64,000 nt of DNA from Methanolobus psychrophilus R15 (GTDB lineage: Archaea; Halobacteriota; Methanosarcinia; Methanosarcinales; Methanosarcinaceae). The DNA is taken from contig CP003083.1 in the NCBI GenBank assembly GCA_000306725.1, positions 1,426,001-1,490,000 of the forward strand. The letters run 5' to 3'. Of this stretch, positions 17,057-29,510 are shown piece after piece. Both the position numbers and the translations under genes were made by a program. Numbering within the stretch: position 1 is the first letter of the stretch; the number at the start of each line of letters is the position of its first letter. The notes beneath the pieces were generated by a model. The model did no database searches and had not been told where the DNA came from. It saw only the letters and a list, made by a program, of their open reading frames with translations.

Positions 17057-18214
17057 TTATTTTTCCAGTCCGAGTTTTGATTGTCTGAAAGAAGTATCCC
17101 TCATAAGGCAGGGGCCTGCAGTAAAAAGAGGATCCTTGTATAACCTTTTCCATACAGATTCCAGAGATTCACTGTGGATGTTACCGTACGGCAGAGGCAT
17201 GCAGGCGCAGGGAAGGATATCCCCTTCGGGGGTTATGTGCAGCCATTTCCTTCCGGCAAAGCAGCCAAAACGCTTTACCATATGTGGTATCGGAAAGACC
17301 CTGGGTCCTTCCAGATCTGCCACCCTCGCTACAAAATCATCAAACCTTTGCAGGTCCTCTGCTGACAGCACTTCATCCTCATGTTCCAGCCAGCGACCAG
17401 TGGGCACTATCTCAAAGAAAGAGAGCTCATGAACGCCTGCCTTCTTCGCAAGTGAATAGAAATCATCCAGTTCCCTTATATTGAGCGGCGACAGCACCAC
17501 ATACATGTTTACTAGCAGGCCTGCTTCCAGACCATTATGGATAGCTGACATCGCCTCTCTGAAAACACCGGGACGACCACGCATATGATCGTGGCCTGTC
17601 TCGGTCGAACTGTCAAGGCTGACGCTGAGCATATACAGCCCTGCATCCTTAAGGCTTGCAGCCCGCTCTTTTGTAAGGCCCACGCCTGAAGTGAACAGGG
17701 CTGGAATGGCCTTTGTCTGGTCCACGTAACTGATGAGCTCCTCCAGTCCGTCATAGACAAGGGGCTCCCCCCCGTCAAAGATTATCAATGTTGTTCCAAG
17801 CTCTTGCGCCTGATCGATGACTGATCGCACAATTTCCGGCGACAGTTTTGCCTTGTTCCTGGTATCAGGAAGGGCGCAATGTATGCACTTATTGGGGCAG
17901 TCTTCAGTTATTGATATGGTGAGCTGCTCCGGAACGAAACGACCCCTCATAGCACTCATCTGGCTTGCAACAAGCCGGTCAAAGGCTTTACTTGGGACAG
18001 GAGGCATCCAGGTGGAATAGATTAGCCTGTCATTCTCCACTTTTGAAGGCTTTGTTCCCTCAAAGATCTCCAACATGCCAGATACGAATTTACCGGCTAT
18101 CGAAGAAGCCAGGCCCGAGGTGCCCATGCGCACTTTATTATTCTCCACCCTAGCATACACCTTAAATAAAGGGTTCCTGTAAAAGAAATACTTCTTCTGC
18201 ATACTCTTGTCCAT
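17057..18214 (-). CDS. Radical SAM/SPASM-type enzyme
   Basis: The 385-residue protein carries the radical SAM cluster motif CPNKCIHC (cysteines 106, 110, 113), the GGEP glycine motif in FDGGEPLVY, and C-terminal cysteines (RFGCFAGRK, LPCACMPLP, GPCLMRD) like those of SPASM or twitch auxiliary clusters. The N-terminal 95 residues have no familiar motif. It lies three bases after the reductase-like gene and is the last gene of a tight three-gene operon with the reductase and UbiA prenyltransferase. This suggests chemistry on a prenylated or ring-containing small molecule, or on a peptide. A decayed partial copy lies at 15734. The substrate is unknown. Confidence 0.88.
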   Translation of the reverse strand: MDKSMQKKYFFYRNPLFKVYARVENNKVRMGTSGLASSIAGKFVSGMLEIFEGTKPSKVENDRLIYSTWMPPVPSKAFDRLVASQMSAMRGRFVPEQLTISITEDCPNKCIHCALPDTRNKAKLSPEIVRSVIDQAQELGTTLIIFDGGEPLVYDGLEELISYVDQTKAIPALFTSGVGLTKERAASLKDAGLYMLSVSLDSSTETGHDHMRGRPGVFREAMSAIHNGLEAGLLVNMYVVLSPLNIRELDDFYSLAKKAGVHELSFFEIVPTGRWLEHEDEVLSAEDLQRFDDFVARVADLEGPRVFPIPHMVKRFGCFAGRKWLHITPEGDILPCACMPLPYGNIHSESLESVWKRLYKDPLFTAGPCLMRDTSFRQSKLGLEK

Positions 18215-18217
18215 GTA

Positions 18218-19375
18218 TTATTTTGTCCGCAGGATAGCCCGGTATGAGAGTAGTGCTGAGGGATTTTTCTTCAGGATCAGCCGGGATATCTGGACAGCCT
18301 GATTGAAGGAAGTTCCACCCAGAACCTTCAAATCCTCACCTTCAAAGACCTTCATCATCTCGTTTATCTCATTGTCGCTCATTTTCCGGAGTGTTTCAAG
18401 GGCAAACCTTCCAAGATAGTACTCTGTCCGGTAAGCCTCGTTCCATAATCTCCTATACTCTGAGAGCGCTCTTCTGGAAACATCTCCTTTTGCAATGGCA
18501 TCCGCGGCAACGTCACCGCACATCTGGCCGGCATGCATGCCATAACCTATTCCCGACTGACCTGCAGAGCCGCCAGTGAGCATGATACCATCAGCGACCA
18601 TATCACCAGGTATGGCTGCTATAGGGTCGCCACCAACTGAAGTGCTTATGATAGTAAGATTTTCTATGCCTTTGAGGGCTTTGAACCTTGCAACCCAGGC
18701 ATCGAAAAAGTCCGAAACGTCCCTTCCATGCCTGCGCACATATACTCCCAAAGTCGCACGATTGCCGCCGCAGGGAGAGTAAGTGGACTTCCAGCCGGGT
18801 GCATGGTTACCTACATAGTATTCGAACATGTCAGGCTCACCAATGCCCTCAGCTTCAACCTCAGCCTCCATGGCCCATGCAATGTCCTCAGGATGCTTCA
18901 GGGACCTGAGCCCCAGAAGGCCGGCTATCTTTGAGTTGATGCCATCTGACACGATGACAAGCCTGCATTTAAGTTTACCCCGGGAAGTGCTCAGGGTAAA
19001 ATAGTCCCCGGTCCTGAGGACATTATGCACCTCAACATCCATACGTATGTCAACTCCTGCATCCAAGGCCTGTTTTGCATAGAATTCATCGAACTTCCTG
19101 CGGTCAAGGAAATAGGATTCACCTTCGAATATGACCTCTCTGCCTGAAGGAGCAATGATGTGAGCGCCTTTGAGTGTCTTGATGACATAACTCTGGTCCA
19201 GGGTCTCGCCTGTCCTGTCAAACATGCCTTTGAAAAAGGTGTTCGCGGGGTGTGAAGGGATACCTGCTGCTTCCTTCCTGTCGAGCAGGATGACACTTCT
19301 GCCCTTTCGGGCGGCGTTCCTGGCTGCCATCATACCGGCAGAGGAAGCACCTATTACTATTATATCAGAATCCAT
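18218..19375 (-). CDS. Geranylgeranyl reductase-like FAD-dependent oxidoreductase
   Basis: The 385-residue flavoprotein starts with an FAD Rossmann motif, IIVIGASSAGMMAARNAARK, and has the second FAD-contact region in IMLTGGSAGQSGIGYGMHAG. Overall it matches the geranylgeranyl reductase family, which saturates isoprenoid double bonds, but the substrate-loop motif normally read as YxWxFP is replaced by a PGWKSTYSP segment. Archaeal GGRs act on archaeol lipids or quinone-like side chains. Its start overlaps the stop of the UbiA gene by one base, and the radical SAM gene follows three bases after its end, so the three are surely cotranscribed. Substrate assignment is inference. Confidence 0.88.
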   Translation of the reverse strand: MDSDIIVIGASSAGMMAARNAARKGRSVILLDRKEAAGIPSHPANTFFKGMFDRTGETLDQSYVIKTLKGAHIIAPSGREVIFEGESYFLDRRKFDEFYAKQALDAGVDIRMDVEVHNVLRTGDYFTLSTSRGKLKCRLVIVSDGINSKIAGLLGLRSLKHPEDIAWAMEAEVEAEGIGEPDMFEYYVGNHAPGWKSTYSPCGGNRATLGVYVRRHGRDVSDFFDAWVARFKALKGIENLTIISTSVGGDPIAAIPGDMVADGIMLTGGSAGQSGIGYGMHAGQMCGDVAADAIAKGDVSRRALSEYRRLWNEAYRTEYYLGRFALETLRKMSDNEINEMMKVFEGEDLKVLGGTSFNQAVQISRLILKKNPSALLSYRAILRTK

Positions 19376-20337
19376 TAGAATACCCCTGTTACCTGACTCA
19401 GTATTCCTGCATATCCAGGCAGGAGAATAGAAAGCACTACATCCAGTATAAGAGAACCAAACATTATTCCCCTATACCTTGAGCCCTGCAGGAAAAGCCT
19501 GCCTCCCCTCTCGGGAGTCGGCGTCCCTATAAAATCAAATGACTGAGAGAGCATCCAGCCGCCTCCAAGGAGCGCACCTGCGAAATAGACAGGACCTAGC
19601 CCTGCAGTCAAGCCTATTGCAAGAGATGCTATCACACCCACAATCCACATGAAAGTGACAAACTTTGCGGTCGCGGGTACTCCGAAGGTCACCGGGAACG
19701 TAGGAGCTCCTCTTTCACGATCCCCGACAACATCCCTTGCGACTCCCGACAATGTAAAACCCCAGTCTGTGAAGCACATCATCAGCCCCAGGAAGATAGC
19801 AGGCAGAGGAAGTATGGAGCCATAGTCGGGCTGTCTAAGGATGCCAGCAGGATCAAAAGCCAGCCAGATACCGATTGGTACGAGACCGTAGGCTATGCCC
19901 ACAGGCACAAAGCTCAGGAAGGTAGCCCTTTTTGCAACGGCCGAATAAACGCTGATGGTCGCCACGGCAATAACGAGCACTGTAAAGGATTCCGGATTGA
20001 GATACAGGGCCGCCGCGCTGGCTATCAGGAAAAGCAGGAGGGAGTATTTCAGGGCTTTATCCCTTGTGAGCCTGTCCGATACAAGAGGACGGTTTGGCAG
20101 GTTTATCTTGTCGATATCCATGTCACAGCAGTCATTGTATACATAGGAGCTTGTAATGGCTGCGTAACCTCCGATAACTGCGATAATGAATGGGATGAGA
20201 GGAGGGAGGGAGCCCGTTGCAAGATAGGCTGCCAGCAATGCACTTGCTGCAGGCAGTGCAAAATCCATGTCAGCTATTTCCGGGCGAAGCAGCTCTATAT
20301 AGGGATTCCTTGTTTTTGTATCGGAACTTGAAACCAT
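19375..20337 (-). CDS. UbiA-family prenyltransferase
   Basis: This integral membrane protein of about 320 residues has eight or nine hydrophobic helices and the two Asp-rich motifs of the UbiA superfamily: NDCCDMDID (residues about 68-76) and the region DVVGDRERGAP in the second half. UbiA enzymes transfer isoprenyl chains to aromatic or glycerol-phosphate acceptors. In this group the candidates are digeranylgeranylglyceryl phosphate synthesis, heme A/O-like reactions, or the prenylation step of methanophenazine. ATG 20337 is chosen over the in-frame GTG 20346 because GGTGAT sits at the right spacing ahead of it. It is the first gene of the operon with the reductase and radical SAM genes. Confidence 0.88.
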   Translation of the reverse strand: MVSSSDTKTRNPYIELLRPEIADMDFALPAASALLAAYLATGSLPPLIPFIIAVIGGYAAITSSYVYNDCCDMDIDKINLPNRPLVSDRLTRDKALKYSLLLFLIASAAALYLNPESFTVLVIAVATISVYSAVAKRATFLSFVPVGIAYGLVPIGIWLAFDPAGILRQPDYGSILPLPAIFLGLMMCFTDWGFTLSGVARDVVGDRERGAPTFPVTFGVPATAKFVTFMWIVGVIASLAIGLTAGLGPVYFAGALLGGGWMLSQSFDFIGTPTPERGGRLFLQGSRYRGIMFGSLILDVVLSILLPGYAGILSQVTGVF

Positions 20338-20448
20338 GTAAATCACCGGGGAGTTTTAATCCCTAATTTCCAGTATTATATATTAGTATTAGGGTCTTTA
20401 AAAAGACCCAAATACACTGCAGAAAAATTGACAGTCAACAGGCTACAA

Positions 20449-21918
20449 TCACGGATTGTGGCCAACGATTACCTGTACATTCGGGAGGCTCTCCAGTTTT
20501 TCCACCAGAGGGTGTCTGAATCTTTCCACCAGGAGATATGTGAACTCAGCTTCAGGATTGAGCTCTGCAAGCCTGATGGTATTGATATATGCCTGCTCCA
20601 GGGATTCGTGGTCATGAGTCCTTGGCACTTCCGCATTGAGAGGGTAAATCTCTGCAAGCTCCTGAGGATAGGATCCGAAGGGTGGTTTGAAGACCAGTAC
20701 GTTGTCATACCCGCTGTCAAGCTTTATGGGGGCCGGCCTGATAAGGGCTGAGCCGCGTATCGTGAAGCGTTCAAGCTGGTTAGCAAAGCGCAGTACCTCA
20801 GGCCTCTTAGCAGATTCAGGGCCGCAGTAGAAGAAAGTAGATTTGGAAGCAGGGTCCAGTTTCTCGAGCCACTCTGAGTGAGTGTACATCTGTTTGAGAG
20901 CTTCAAGCATGCGCGGATGTGAGCGGCAGCGCTGCTCCACGAGCTCCAGGAGGTTGCCTTCCCATATTGCCTGCTTTATGATGCGTATCTCTTCAAATGT
21001 GACGTAAAGGTTGTGCCTTGCAAGTAGTTCCGTGGAGTTGTGGGCTTTTTTAAGCTCTTCCGGGGAATGCTTCAGGCAGATGGGACATGAGCATGGGAGA
21101 TACTTCAGGTCGTCCACATGGTAAGTTCCCCTGCTTGTGATGTAACGCCGGTCCTTGGCATATAGCGCATATGCTGCCGAGTCGAAGAGGTCACACCCAA
21201 GCGCCACGGCCAGGGCGAACATCATGGGATGCCCGGCGCCGAACAAGTGTACGGGAGCTGTGGGGTCAAGTCCTTTCTTGGAGGCGGCAATGACATCCAC
21301 AAGGTCAGCATAGCGATATGATTCCATGAGCGGGACAACGGCACCGAAAGGATAGACATCAAAACCTGTTTCAGAGAGCGTTCTTGCACATCTTTCCCGC
21401 AACTGCATGTAGGAAGAACCCTGTACGGGGCCTGCCAGCAGCATATCCCCGGTCACAAGCTTCTTGGCTGCCTGCAGGCGCTCGATGGTAATGTCAAGTT
21501 CCTCGCTGGCACGCTCAAAGCTGACATCGGGAGGGCTCGGTATATCCAGCGGTACACCGATGTCACTGCCAATCTTCTGCTGGAAGTCTATTATCTGTTC
21601 ATTGGTGACCTCGACCTCGCCATATACCGAGAGCTGGAACGAACCCGAGTCTGTCATTATGGGACCGTCAAAATCAAGGAGCGAGTGAAGGCCGTCTTTC
21701 AGGGCTTTCTCTCTCAGTTCATCCTTGCGGTAAATGATGTAGGAGTTAGTGATCAGTATCTGAGCCCCAAAGTCCCTCATCTCTGAGGGTTTTATCGTCT
21801 GGATATTGGGGTTGATCACTGGCATGACCGTGGGAGTCTCCACAACGCCATGGGGTGTTGTAAGCCTGCCTATACGGCCTGCTGTGTCCTTATGGATAAT
21901 ATCGAATCGTGATGACAT
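20449..21918 (-). CDS. tgtA: tRNA-guanine(15) transglycosylase (archaeosine synthesis)
   Basis: The 489-residue enzyme exchanges guanine 15 of archaeal tRNAs for preQ0, the first tRNA step of archaeosine formation. The TIM-barrel catalytic domain shows MTDSGSFQLSVYG (catalytic aspartate), the SPPDVSFERA region and the zinc site CSCPICLKH with a later histidine. A C-terminal part of about 150 residues follows the barrel, but no clear PUA domain closes the protein, so a separate partner with the PUA domain is likely encoded elsewhere, as in other Methanosarcinales. It diverges from the CNNM-like gene, with about 260 bases of AT-rich sequence between them. Confidence 0.94.
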   Translation of the reverse strand: MSSRFDIIHKDTAGRIGRLTTPHGVVETPTVMPVINPNIQTIKPSEMRDFGAQILITNSYIIYRKDELREKALKDGLHSLLDFDGPIMTDSGSFQLSVYGEVEVTNEQIIDFQQKIGSDIGVPLDIPSPPDVSFERASEELDITIERLQAAKKLVTGDMLLAGPVQGSSYMQLRERCARTLSETGFDVYPFGAVVPLMESYRYADLVDVIAASKKGLDPTAPVHLFGAGHPMMFALAVALGCDLFDSAAYALYAKDRRYITSRGTYHVDDLKYLPCSCPICLKHSPEELKKAHNSTELLARHNLYVTFEEIRIIKQAIWEGNLLELVEQRCRSHPRMLEALKQMYTHSEWLEKLDPASKSTFFYCGPESAKRPEVLRFANQLERFTIRGSALIRPAPIKLDSGYDNVLVFKPPFGSYPQELAEIYPLNAEVPRTHDHESLEQAYINTIRLAELNPEAEFTYLLVERFRHPLVEKLESLPNVQVIVGHNP

Positions 21919-22177
21919 ATAGGGGAGTAGATAAAGGTAAAGATATATGTAACTTCTTACATGGAAGCAGGAGTATCTCGCGATGATTTATTATACTAAA
22001 AGAAAAGTTATGGGTTATATATGCATATAAGGCAAATATTAGGGAATTCGCATTGCATCTGTTCACAGATGAACAATGAGTATTGAAAAGGATTGGTGTC
22101 GCGTCTTTAATGATATTCGAGATTTTTATAAGAAGCAGTTTCTTGCATTCCTGTTCCCACAAAAATAGCTGAGTCTT

Positions 22178-23200
22178 ATGATTGATGTTATATGGATATT
22201 CATATTCCTGGGTCTTGTACAGTCTGCTATATTTTCCGGTCTCACCATAGGCCTTTTCGGACTGACACGCCTGCGCCTTGAGATCGAGGCTGAATCGAAG
22301 AACCTCTCTGCTCAGAAGATCCTGAAACTTCGAAAAAATCCGAATTTCCTTCTGGCCACGCTTCTCTGGGGCAATGTAGCTACAAACGTACTGCTGGCAA
22401 TGCTTACGGACAGAGTGATGGCGGGGGCTGCAGCTTTTGTCTTTTCCACGGTGATAATAACCTGTTTTGGCGAGCTGGCGCCACAGGCGTATTTCTCGCG
22501 CAATGCCCTGAAAATGGGGGCATACCTGTCACCTCTGATTCCTATATACAGCTTCCTGCTCTATCCTGTTGCAAAGCCCTCGGCAATGATTCTTGACCGG
22601 TGGCTTGGAAATGAAAAGGTGGAGTATTTCAAGGAAAGAGCGTTCAGGACGATGATCATGAAACATATGTCCTCATCAACCTCGGACATTGACAGGTGTG
22701 AGGGGATTGGGGCTTTGAACTTCCTTTCGATAGATGACCTGGAAGTAAAGAAAGAAGGATCGATCCTGCACCCCATGAGCATAGTGCAGCTGCCTTTTGA
22801 GGGTGACCTGCCGATATTCCCGAAGATAGGAAGCTCCCCCGGAGACACATTTGTCCAGCAGGTAGCAGCCTCGGGCAAGAAATGGACAATTCTTATCAAT
22901 GAGAGCGGGGATCCAAAAATAGCCATTGATTCCGATGCTTTTCTGAGAGGAGCTTTACAGCTGGATGGCGATTTCAATCCGTACAGGTACTGCCACCATC
23001 CAATAGTGGTGTCTGACCCGCGGGAGAAAATAGGTGGCGTTATCAACAGACTGAAGGTCTATCCAATAGACTCGGAGGATGATGTTATAGACCAGGACCT
23101 GATCCTTTACTGGAACAAGGACGACCATGAGAGAAGGATAATCACAGGGTCAGATATACTGGGACGCCTGTTGCGCGGGATAGTTGTAAGGGTAGAATAA
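22178..23200 (+). CDS. CNNM/DUF21-type membrane protein
   Basis: The 340-residue protein has an N-terminal DUF21 transmembrane region (first 130 residues) with FSGLTIGLFGLTRLRLEIEA and FGELAPQAYFSRNAL, which are characteristic of the CNNM/CorC family of magnesium or cobalt efflux proteins. A cytosolic region follows where CBS domains normally lie; pieces such as HPMSIVQLPFEGDLP and WTILINESG are consistent with degenerate CBS-like folds but not clear copies. The transported ion is not determined. ATG at 22178 has no strong ribosome binding site. Confidence 0.82.
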   Translation: MIDVIWIFIFLGLVQSAIFSGLTIGLFGLTRLRLEIEAESKNLSAQKILKLRKNPNFLLATLLWGNVATNVLLAMLTDRVMAGAAAFVFSTVIITCFGELAPQAYFSRNALKMGAYLSPLIPIYSFLLYPVAKPSAMILDRWLGNEKVEYFKERAFRTMIMKHMSSSTSDIDRCEGIGALNFLSIDDLEVKKEGSILHPMSIVQLPFEGDLPIFPKIGSSPGDTFVQQVAASGKKWTILINESGDPKIAIDSDAFLRGALQLDGDFNPYRYCHHPIVVSDPREKIGGVINRLKVYPIDSEDDVIDQDLILYWNKDDHERRIITGSDILGRLLRGIVVRVE

Positions 23201-23371
23201 GCAGCAAGTGCCAGGAGACCCGGATTTCCTGCAAGCGCAGAGCCAGTGTATAAGAACAGCGTACTTACGGTAAGTAGAGTGCAATAATCACACATAGCAT
23301 GCATAAACATTAAAACTGTCATTGAGACATTGCAAGGAAAACATCGCAAACGCTAACACAAGAACAAAAAC

Positions 23372-23409
23372 AATATCCTTATTCAAACATGACCTCCGGT
23401 CACGGTCAT
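23372..23409 (-). terminator. Possible terminator of the rRNA operon
   Basis: On the minus strand ATGACC and GGTCAT (plus coordinates 23404-23409 and 23389-23394) can pair, followed by a T-rich run (ATTGTTTTTGTTCTT). It lies about 35 bases after the 5S gene. Confidence 0.45.
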
Positions 23410-23441
23410 CATAACAATAGAAAGAAAAGTGATAGAATAAG

Positions 23442-23571
23442 TGAGCTGGCAGCGATCCGTAGTTCCCGAAGACTCGCGTACTTCAGTACAGTATGGAACG
23501 CTGGCGGACTTATCTTCTGTGTTCGGAAAGGGTACAGGAATTGCCCCGCCGCTATGGCCGCCAGACTCACT
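23442..23571 (-). rRNA. rrf: 5S ribosomal RNA
   Basis: The minus strand shows the universal 5S core TCCGAACACAGAAGATAAG, a terminal stem formed by GTGAGTCTGGC and GCCAGCTCAC, and the expected length near 120-130 bases. The ends are approximate because the terminal helix can extend further (TAAGTGAG with CTCACTTA). It lies downstream of tRNA-Cys, only about 21 bases away, and is the last gene of the rRNA operon. Confidence 0.9.
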
Positions 23572-23592
23572 TACAATAACAATGAAGTGTAA

Positions 23593-23664
23593 AGCCAAGG
23601 TCCGGATTCGAACCGGAATGGAATCGCTCTGCAGGCGATTGCGTAGCCGCTCCGCCACCTTGGC
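23593..23664 (-). tRNA. tRNA-Cys (GCA)
   Basis: The minus strand folds into a complete cloverleaf: acceptor GCCAAGG/CCTTGGC, anticodon stem ATCGC/GCGAT with loop CTGCAGA (anticodon GCA), and T arm TCCGG TTCGAAT CCGGA. It has discriminator U73, as expected for tRNA-Cys. It lies between the 23S and 5S genes. It is the tRNA charged with phosphoserine by the SepRS encoded at 8504. Confidence 0.95.
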
Positions 23665-23741
23665 CCCATGAGCGATGTACCATTGAAAGCATTGGTTAAA
23701 TACTTTACCTTGATGGCATCGTGTATAGCATGCATGCACGT

Positions 23742-23764
23742 ATCAGATTTCGCCTGGACAAAGT
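23742..23764 (-). other. 3' arm of the pre-23S rRNA bulge-helix-bulge processing stem
   Basis: Transcribed from the minus strand, ACTTTGTCCA-GGCG-[AAA]-TCTGAT here pairs with ATCAGA-CGCT-[CAC]-TGGACAAAGT at 26702-26724. Two 3-base bulges are separated by exactly 4 base pairs, the canonical target of the archaeal splicing endonuclease. The stem continues outward (GCATGCA with TGCATGC, and ATCGTGTATA with TATACACGAT). Confidence 0.85.
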
Positions 23765-23767
23765 AAG

Positions 23768-26695
<2,928 letters not shown>

Positions 26696-26819
26696 CACCT
26701 CACTTTGTCCAGTGAGCGTCTGATATATGCATGCGTATACACGATCTCATTATGGTCACATTGGGGATGTGACCACTTCATCCTTCCCAGGCAACATTAC
26801 TTGCCTGGTGCACTTAGAG

Positions 26820-26892
26820 TGGACTTGCTGGGATTCGAACCCAGGGCCTTCGCCTTGCAAAGGCGACGATCTTCCAACTGATCTACAAGCCC
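26820..26892 (-). tRNA. tRNA-Ala (UGC)
   Basis: In the 16S-23S spacer the minus strand forms GGGCTTG/CAAGTCC acceptor pairs, an anticodon stem TCGCC/GGCGA with loop TTTGCAA (anticodon UGC) and the T arm CTGGG TTCGAAT CCCAG. This is the usual spacer tRNA of euryarchaeal rRNA operons. Confidence 0.96.
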
Positions 26893-26983
26893 TTGATGGA
26901 TTCCAGCGAATCCTTTTGTTTTGGATCTGGCAGTTTTTCGATTTCTGACCGGTTGTGATGGTTGGCATTGTGCCAACCGTGCT

Positions 26984-28458
<1,475 letters not shown>

Positions 28459-28585
28459 TGTTGATCACACACAAATTGTTTGGAAGTCATTTAAGGAATC
28501 GATCGGAGAAATTCTATTTTTTGAGAGAATTTTCCTTTCTGCACATTAGTTTGGTTAATTCCTTTGACGTAGTTTATAATTCACT

Positions 28586-28610
28586 ACCGGTCAGAATTAA
28601 CCGAACTGCC
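28586..28610 (-). other. 5' arm of the pre-16S rRNA bulge-helix-bulge processing stem
   Basis: The transcript reads GGCAGTT-CGGT-[TAA]-TTCTGACCGGT here and pairs with ACCGGTCAGAA-ATCG-[AAA]-AACTGCC at 26929-26953, downstream of 16S. Two 3-base bulges flank a 4-bp helix, one pair being G-U. Outer pairs TTGGAT/ATCCAA extend the stem. The arrangement predicts excision of pre-16S by the splicing endonuclease. Confidence 0.85.
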
Positions 28611-28715
28611 AAATCCAACGTCAGACAGGAAATAACTCCTGCCTCCACTTGCTTATTAGGCGGTGATTGTAATTGTTTTCTCGCATTGCGCGAGGACTGC
28701 TAGAAGAGCACGATC

Positions 28716-28723
28716 TTATATAA
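28716..28723 (-). promoter_or_regulatory. rRNA promoter P2 TATA box
   Basis: On the minus strand GAAGCCTTATATAAGATCG contains a TATA element. A transcript start about 20-25 bases downstream would fall at AGTCCTCGCGCAATGCGAG, which folds as CTCGC/GCGAG. The same start sequence and hairpin occur after P1. Confidence 0.6.
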
Positions 28724-28820
28724 GGCTTCCGACCCGGGTGGGTCAAAGGCAAAGATCAGCGTCTTTTACCAGCGCATTTCCCCCGCATGATGCGAGGACT
28801 TCTTTAAAGGCAGCTTTCGT

Positions 28821-28828
28821 ATTTATAC
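28821..28828 (-). promoter_or_regulatory. rRNA promoter P1 TATA box
   Basis: The minus strand reads CGCAAGGTATAAATACG, a good BRE plus TATA element. About 20 bases downstream begins AAGTCCTCGCATCATGCGGG, a near copy of the P2 start sequence. Two promoters in tandem about 105 bases apart are common for rRNA operons. Confidence 0.6.
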
Positions 28829-28869
28829 CTTGCGACCACGAGGGGCCAGAAGGAAAAATTGGAAAGCAT

Positions 28870-29184
28870 TAAGCAATATCTGCGGCATTTCACCACATTA
28901 CTACGCGGATTTTAACTATTGGTTCTAATACCATATTAATGTTGTGATGTCCACACCATCTTGCAAAAGGTTTGAAGAATAGATGTGGACATTTATCATG
29001 TCATCTTTACAGGAACACCTACATACGTACACTTGCATATAAAAATAACGTATTTAATTAATTTGAGAACAATACGCCCCAGGATACACAAAACAGGGAG
29101 CATGTACACAACATTTAACAACGAATGATACATAACAGTACTCAAATCCGAGATTAATCAAACTACTATAAGAGAGGAATACAA
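28870..29184. other. Divergent regulatory region between rrn and the aIF1A operon
   Basis: No gene is seen. A perfect 9-base inverted repeat, ATGTCCACA (28947-28955) and TGTGGACAT (28984-28992), with a 28-base spacer, is a possible operator. TGCATATAAAAATAACG at about 29033-29048 is a plausible TATA element for the aIF1A-rio1 transcript, giving a leader of roughly 115 bases. Confidence 0.5.
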
Positions 29185-29505
29185 CTGCAGAGAAAAAATG
29201 TCACCGAAGAGAGTTCTGACCCTAACGCAGTCACAAGGGTAAGAACTCCACGCAAAGAGAACAAAGAAGTACTGGCAATCGTCGAAAACATGCTCGGGGC
29301 AAACCATGTCAGGCTCAGATGCATGGACGGCGTGGTAAGAATGGGCAGGATACCCGGCTCCATGAAAAAGAAAACCTGGATCCGCGAAGGAGACATTGTT
29401 ATAGCAGTACCATGGGCCTTCCAGGATGAGAAGGCAGATGTCATCTGGAAATATACGCGCCCGCAGGTAAACTGGCTGGAGCGTAAAGGCTATCTTAAAG
29501 GCTAA
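29185..29505 (+). CDS. eif1A: Translation initiation factor aIF1A, apparent CTG start
   Basis: The frame ending at 29505 encodes archaeal initiation factor 1A, an OB-fold protein that binds the ribosomal A site. The family's N-terminal strand [20 protein letters not shown] precedes [14 protein letters not shown] and [18 protein letters not shown]. The only in-frame ATG before this core is at 29290, which would delete the conserved first strand. Between the upstream stop at 29155 and 29290 there is no ATG, GTG or TTG. CTG at 29185 lies six bases after AGAGAGGA, a good ribosome binding site, and gives a 106-residue protein with a normal N-terminus. A sequencing frameshift in the A-run near 29192 is the alternative. 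It precedes rio1 by five bases. Confidence 0.8.
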   Translation: MQRKNVTEESSDPNAVTRVRTPRKENKEVLAIVENMLGANHVRLRCMDGVVRMGRIPGSMKKKTWIREGDIVIAVPWAFQDEKADVIWKYTRPQVNWLERKGYLKG

Positions 29506-29510
29506 ACAAT

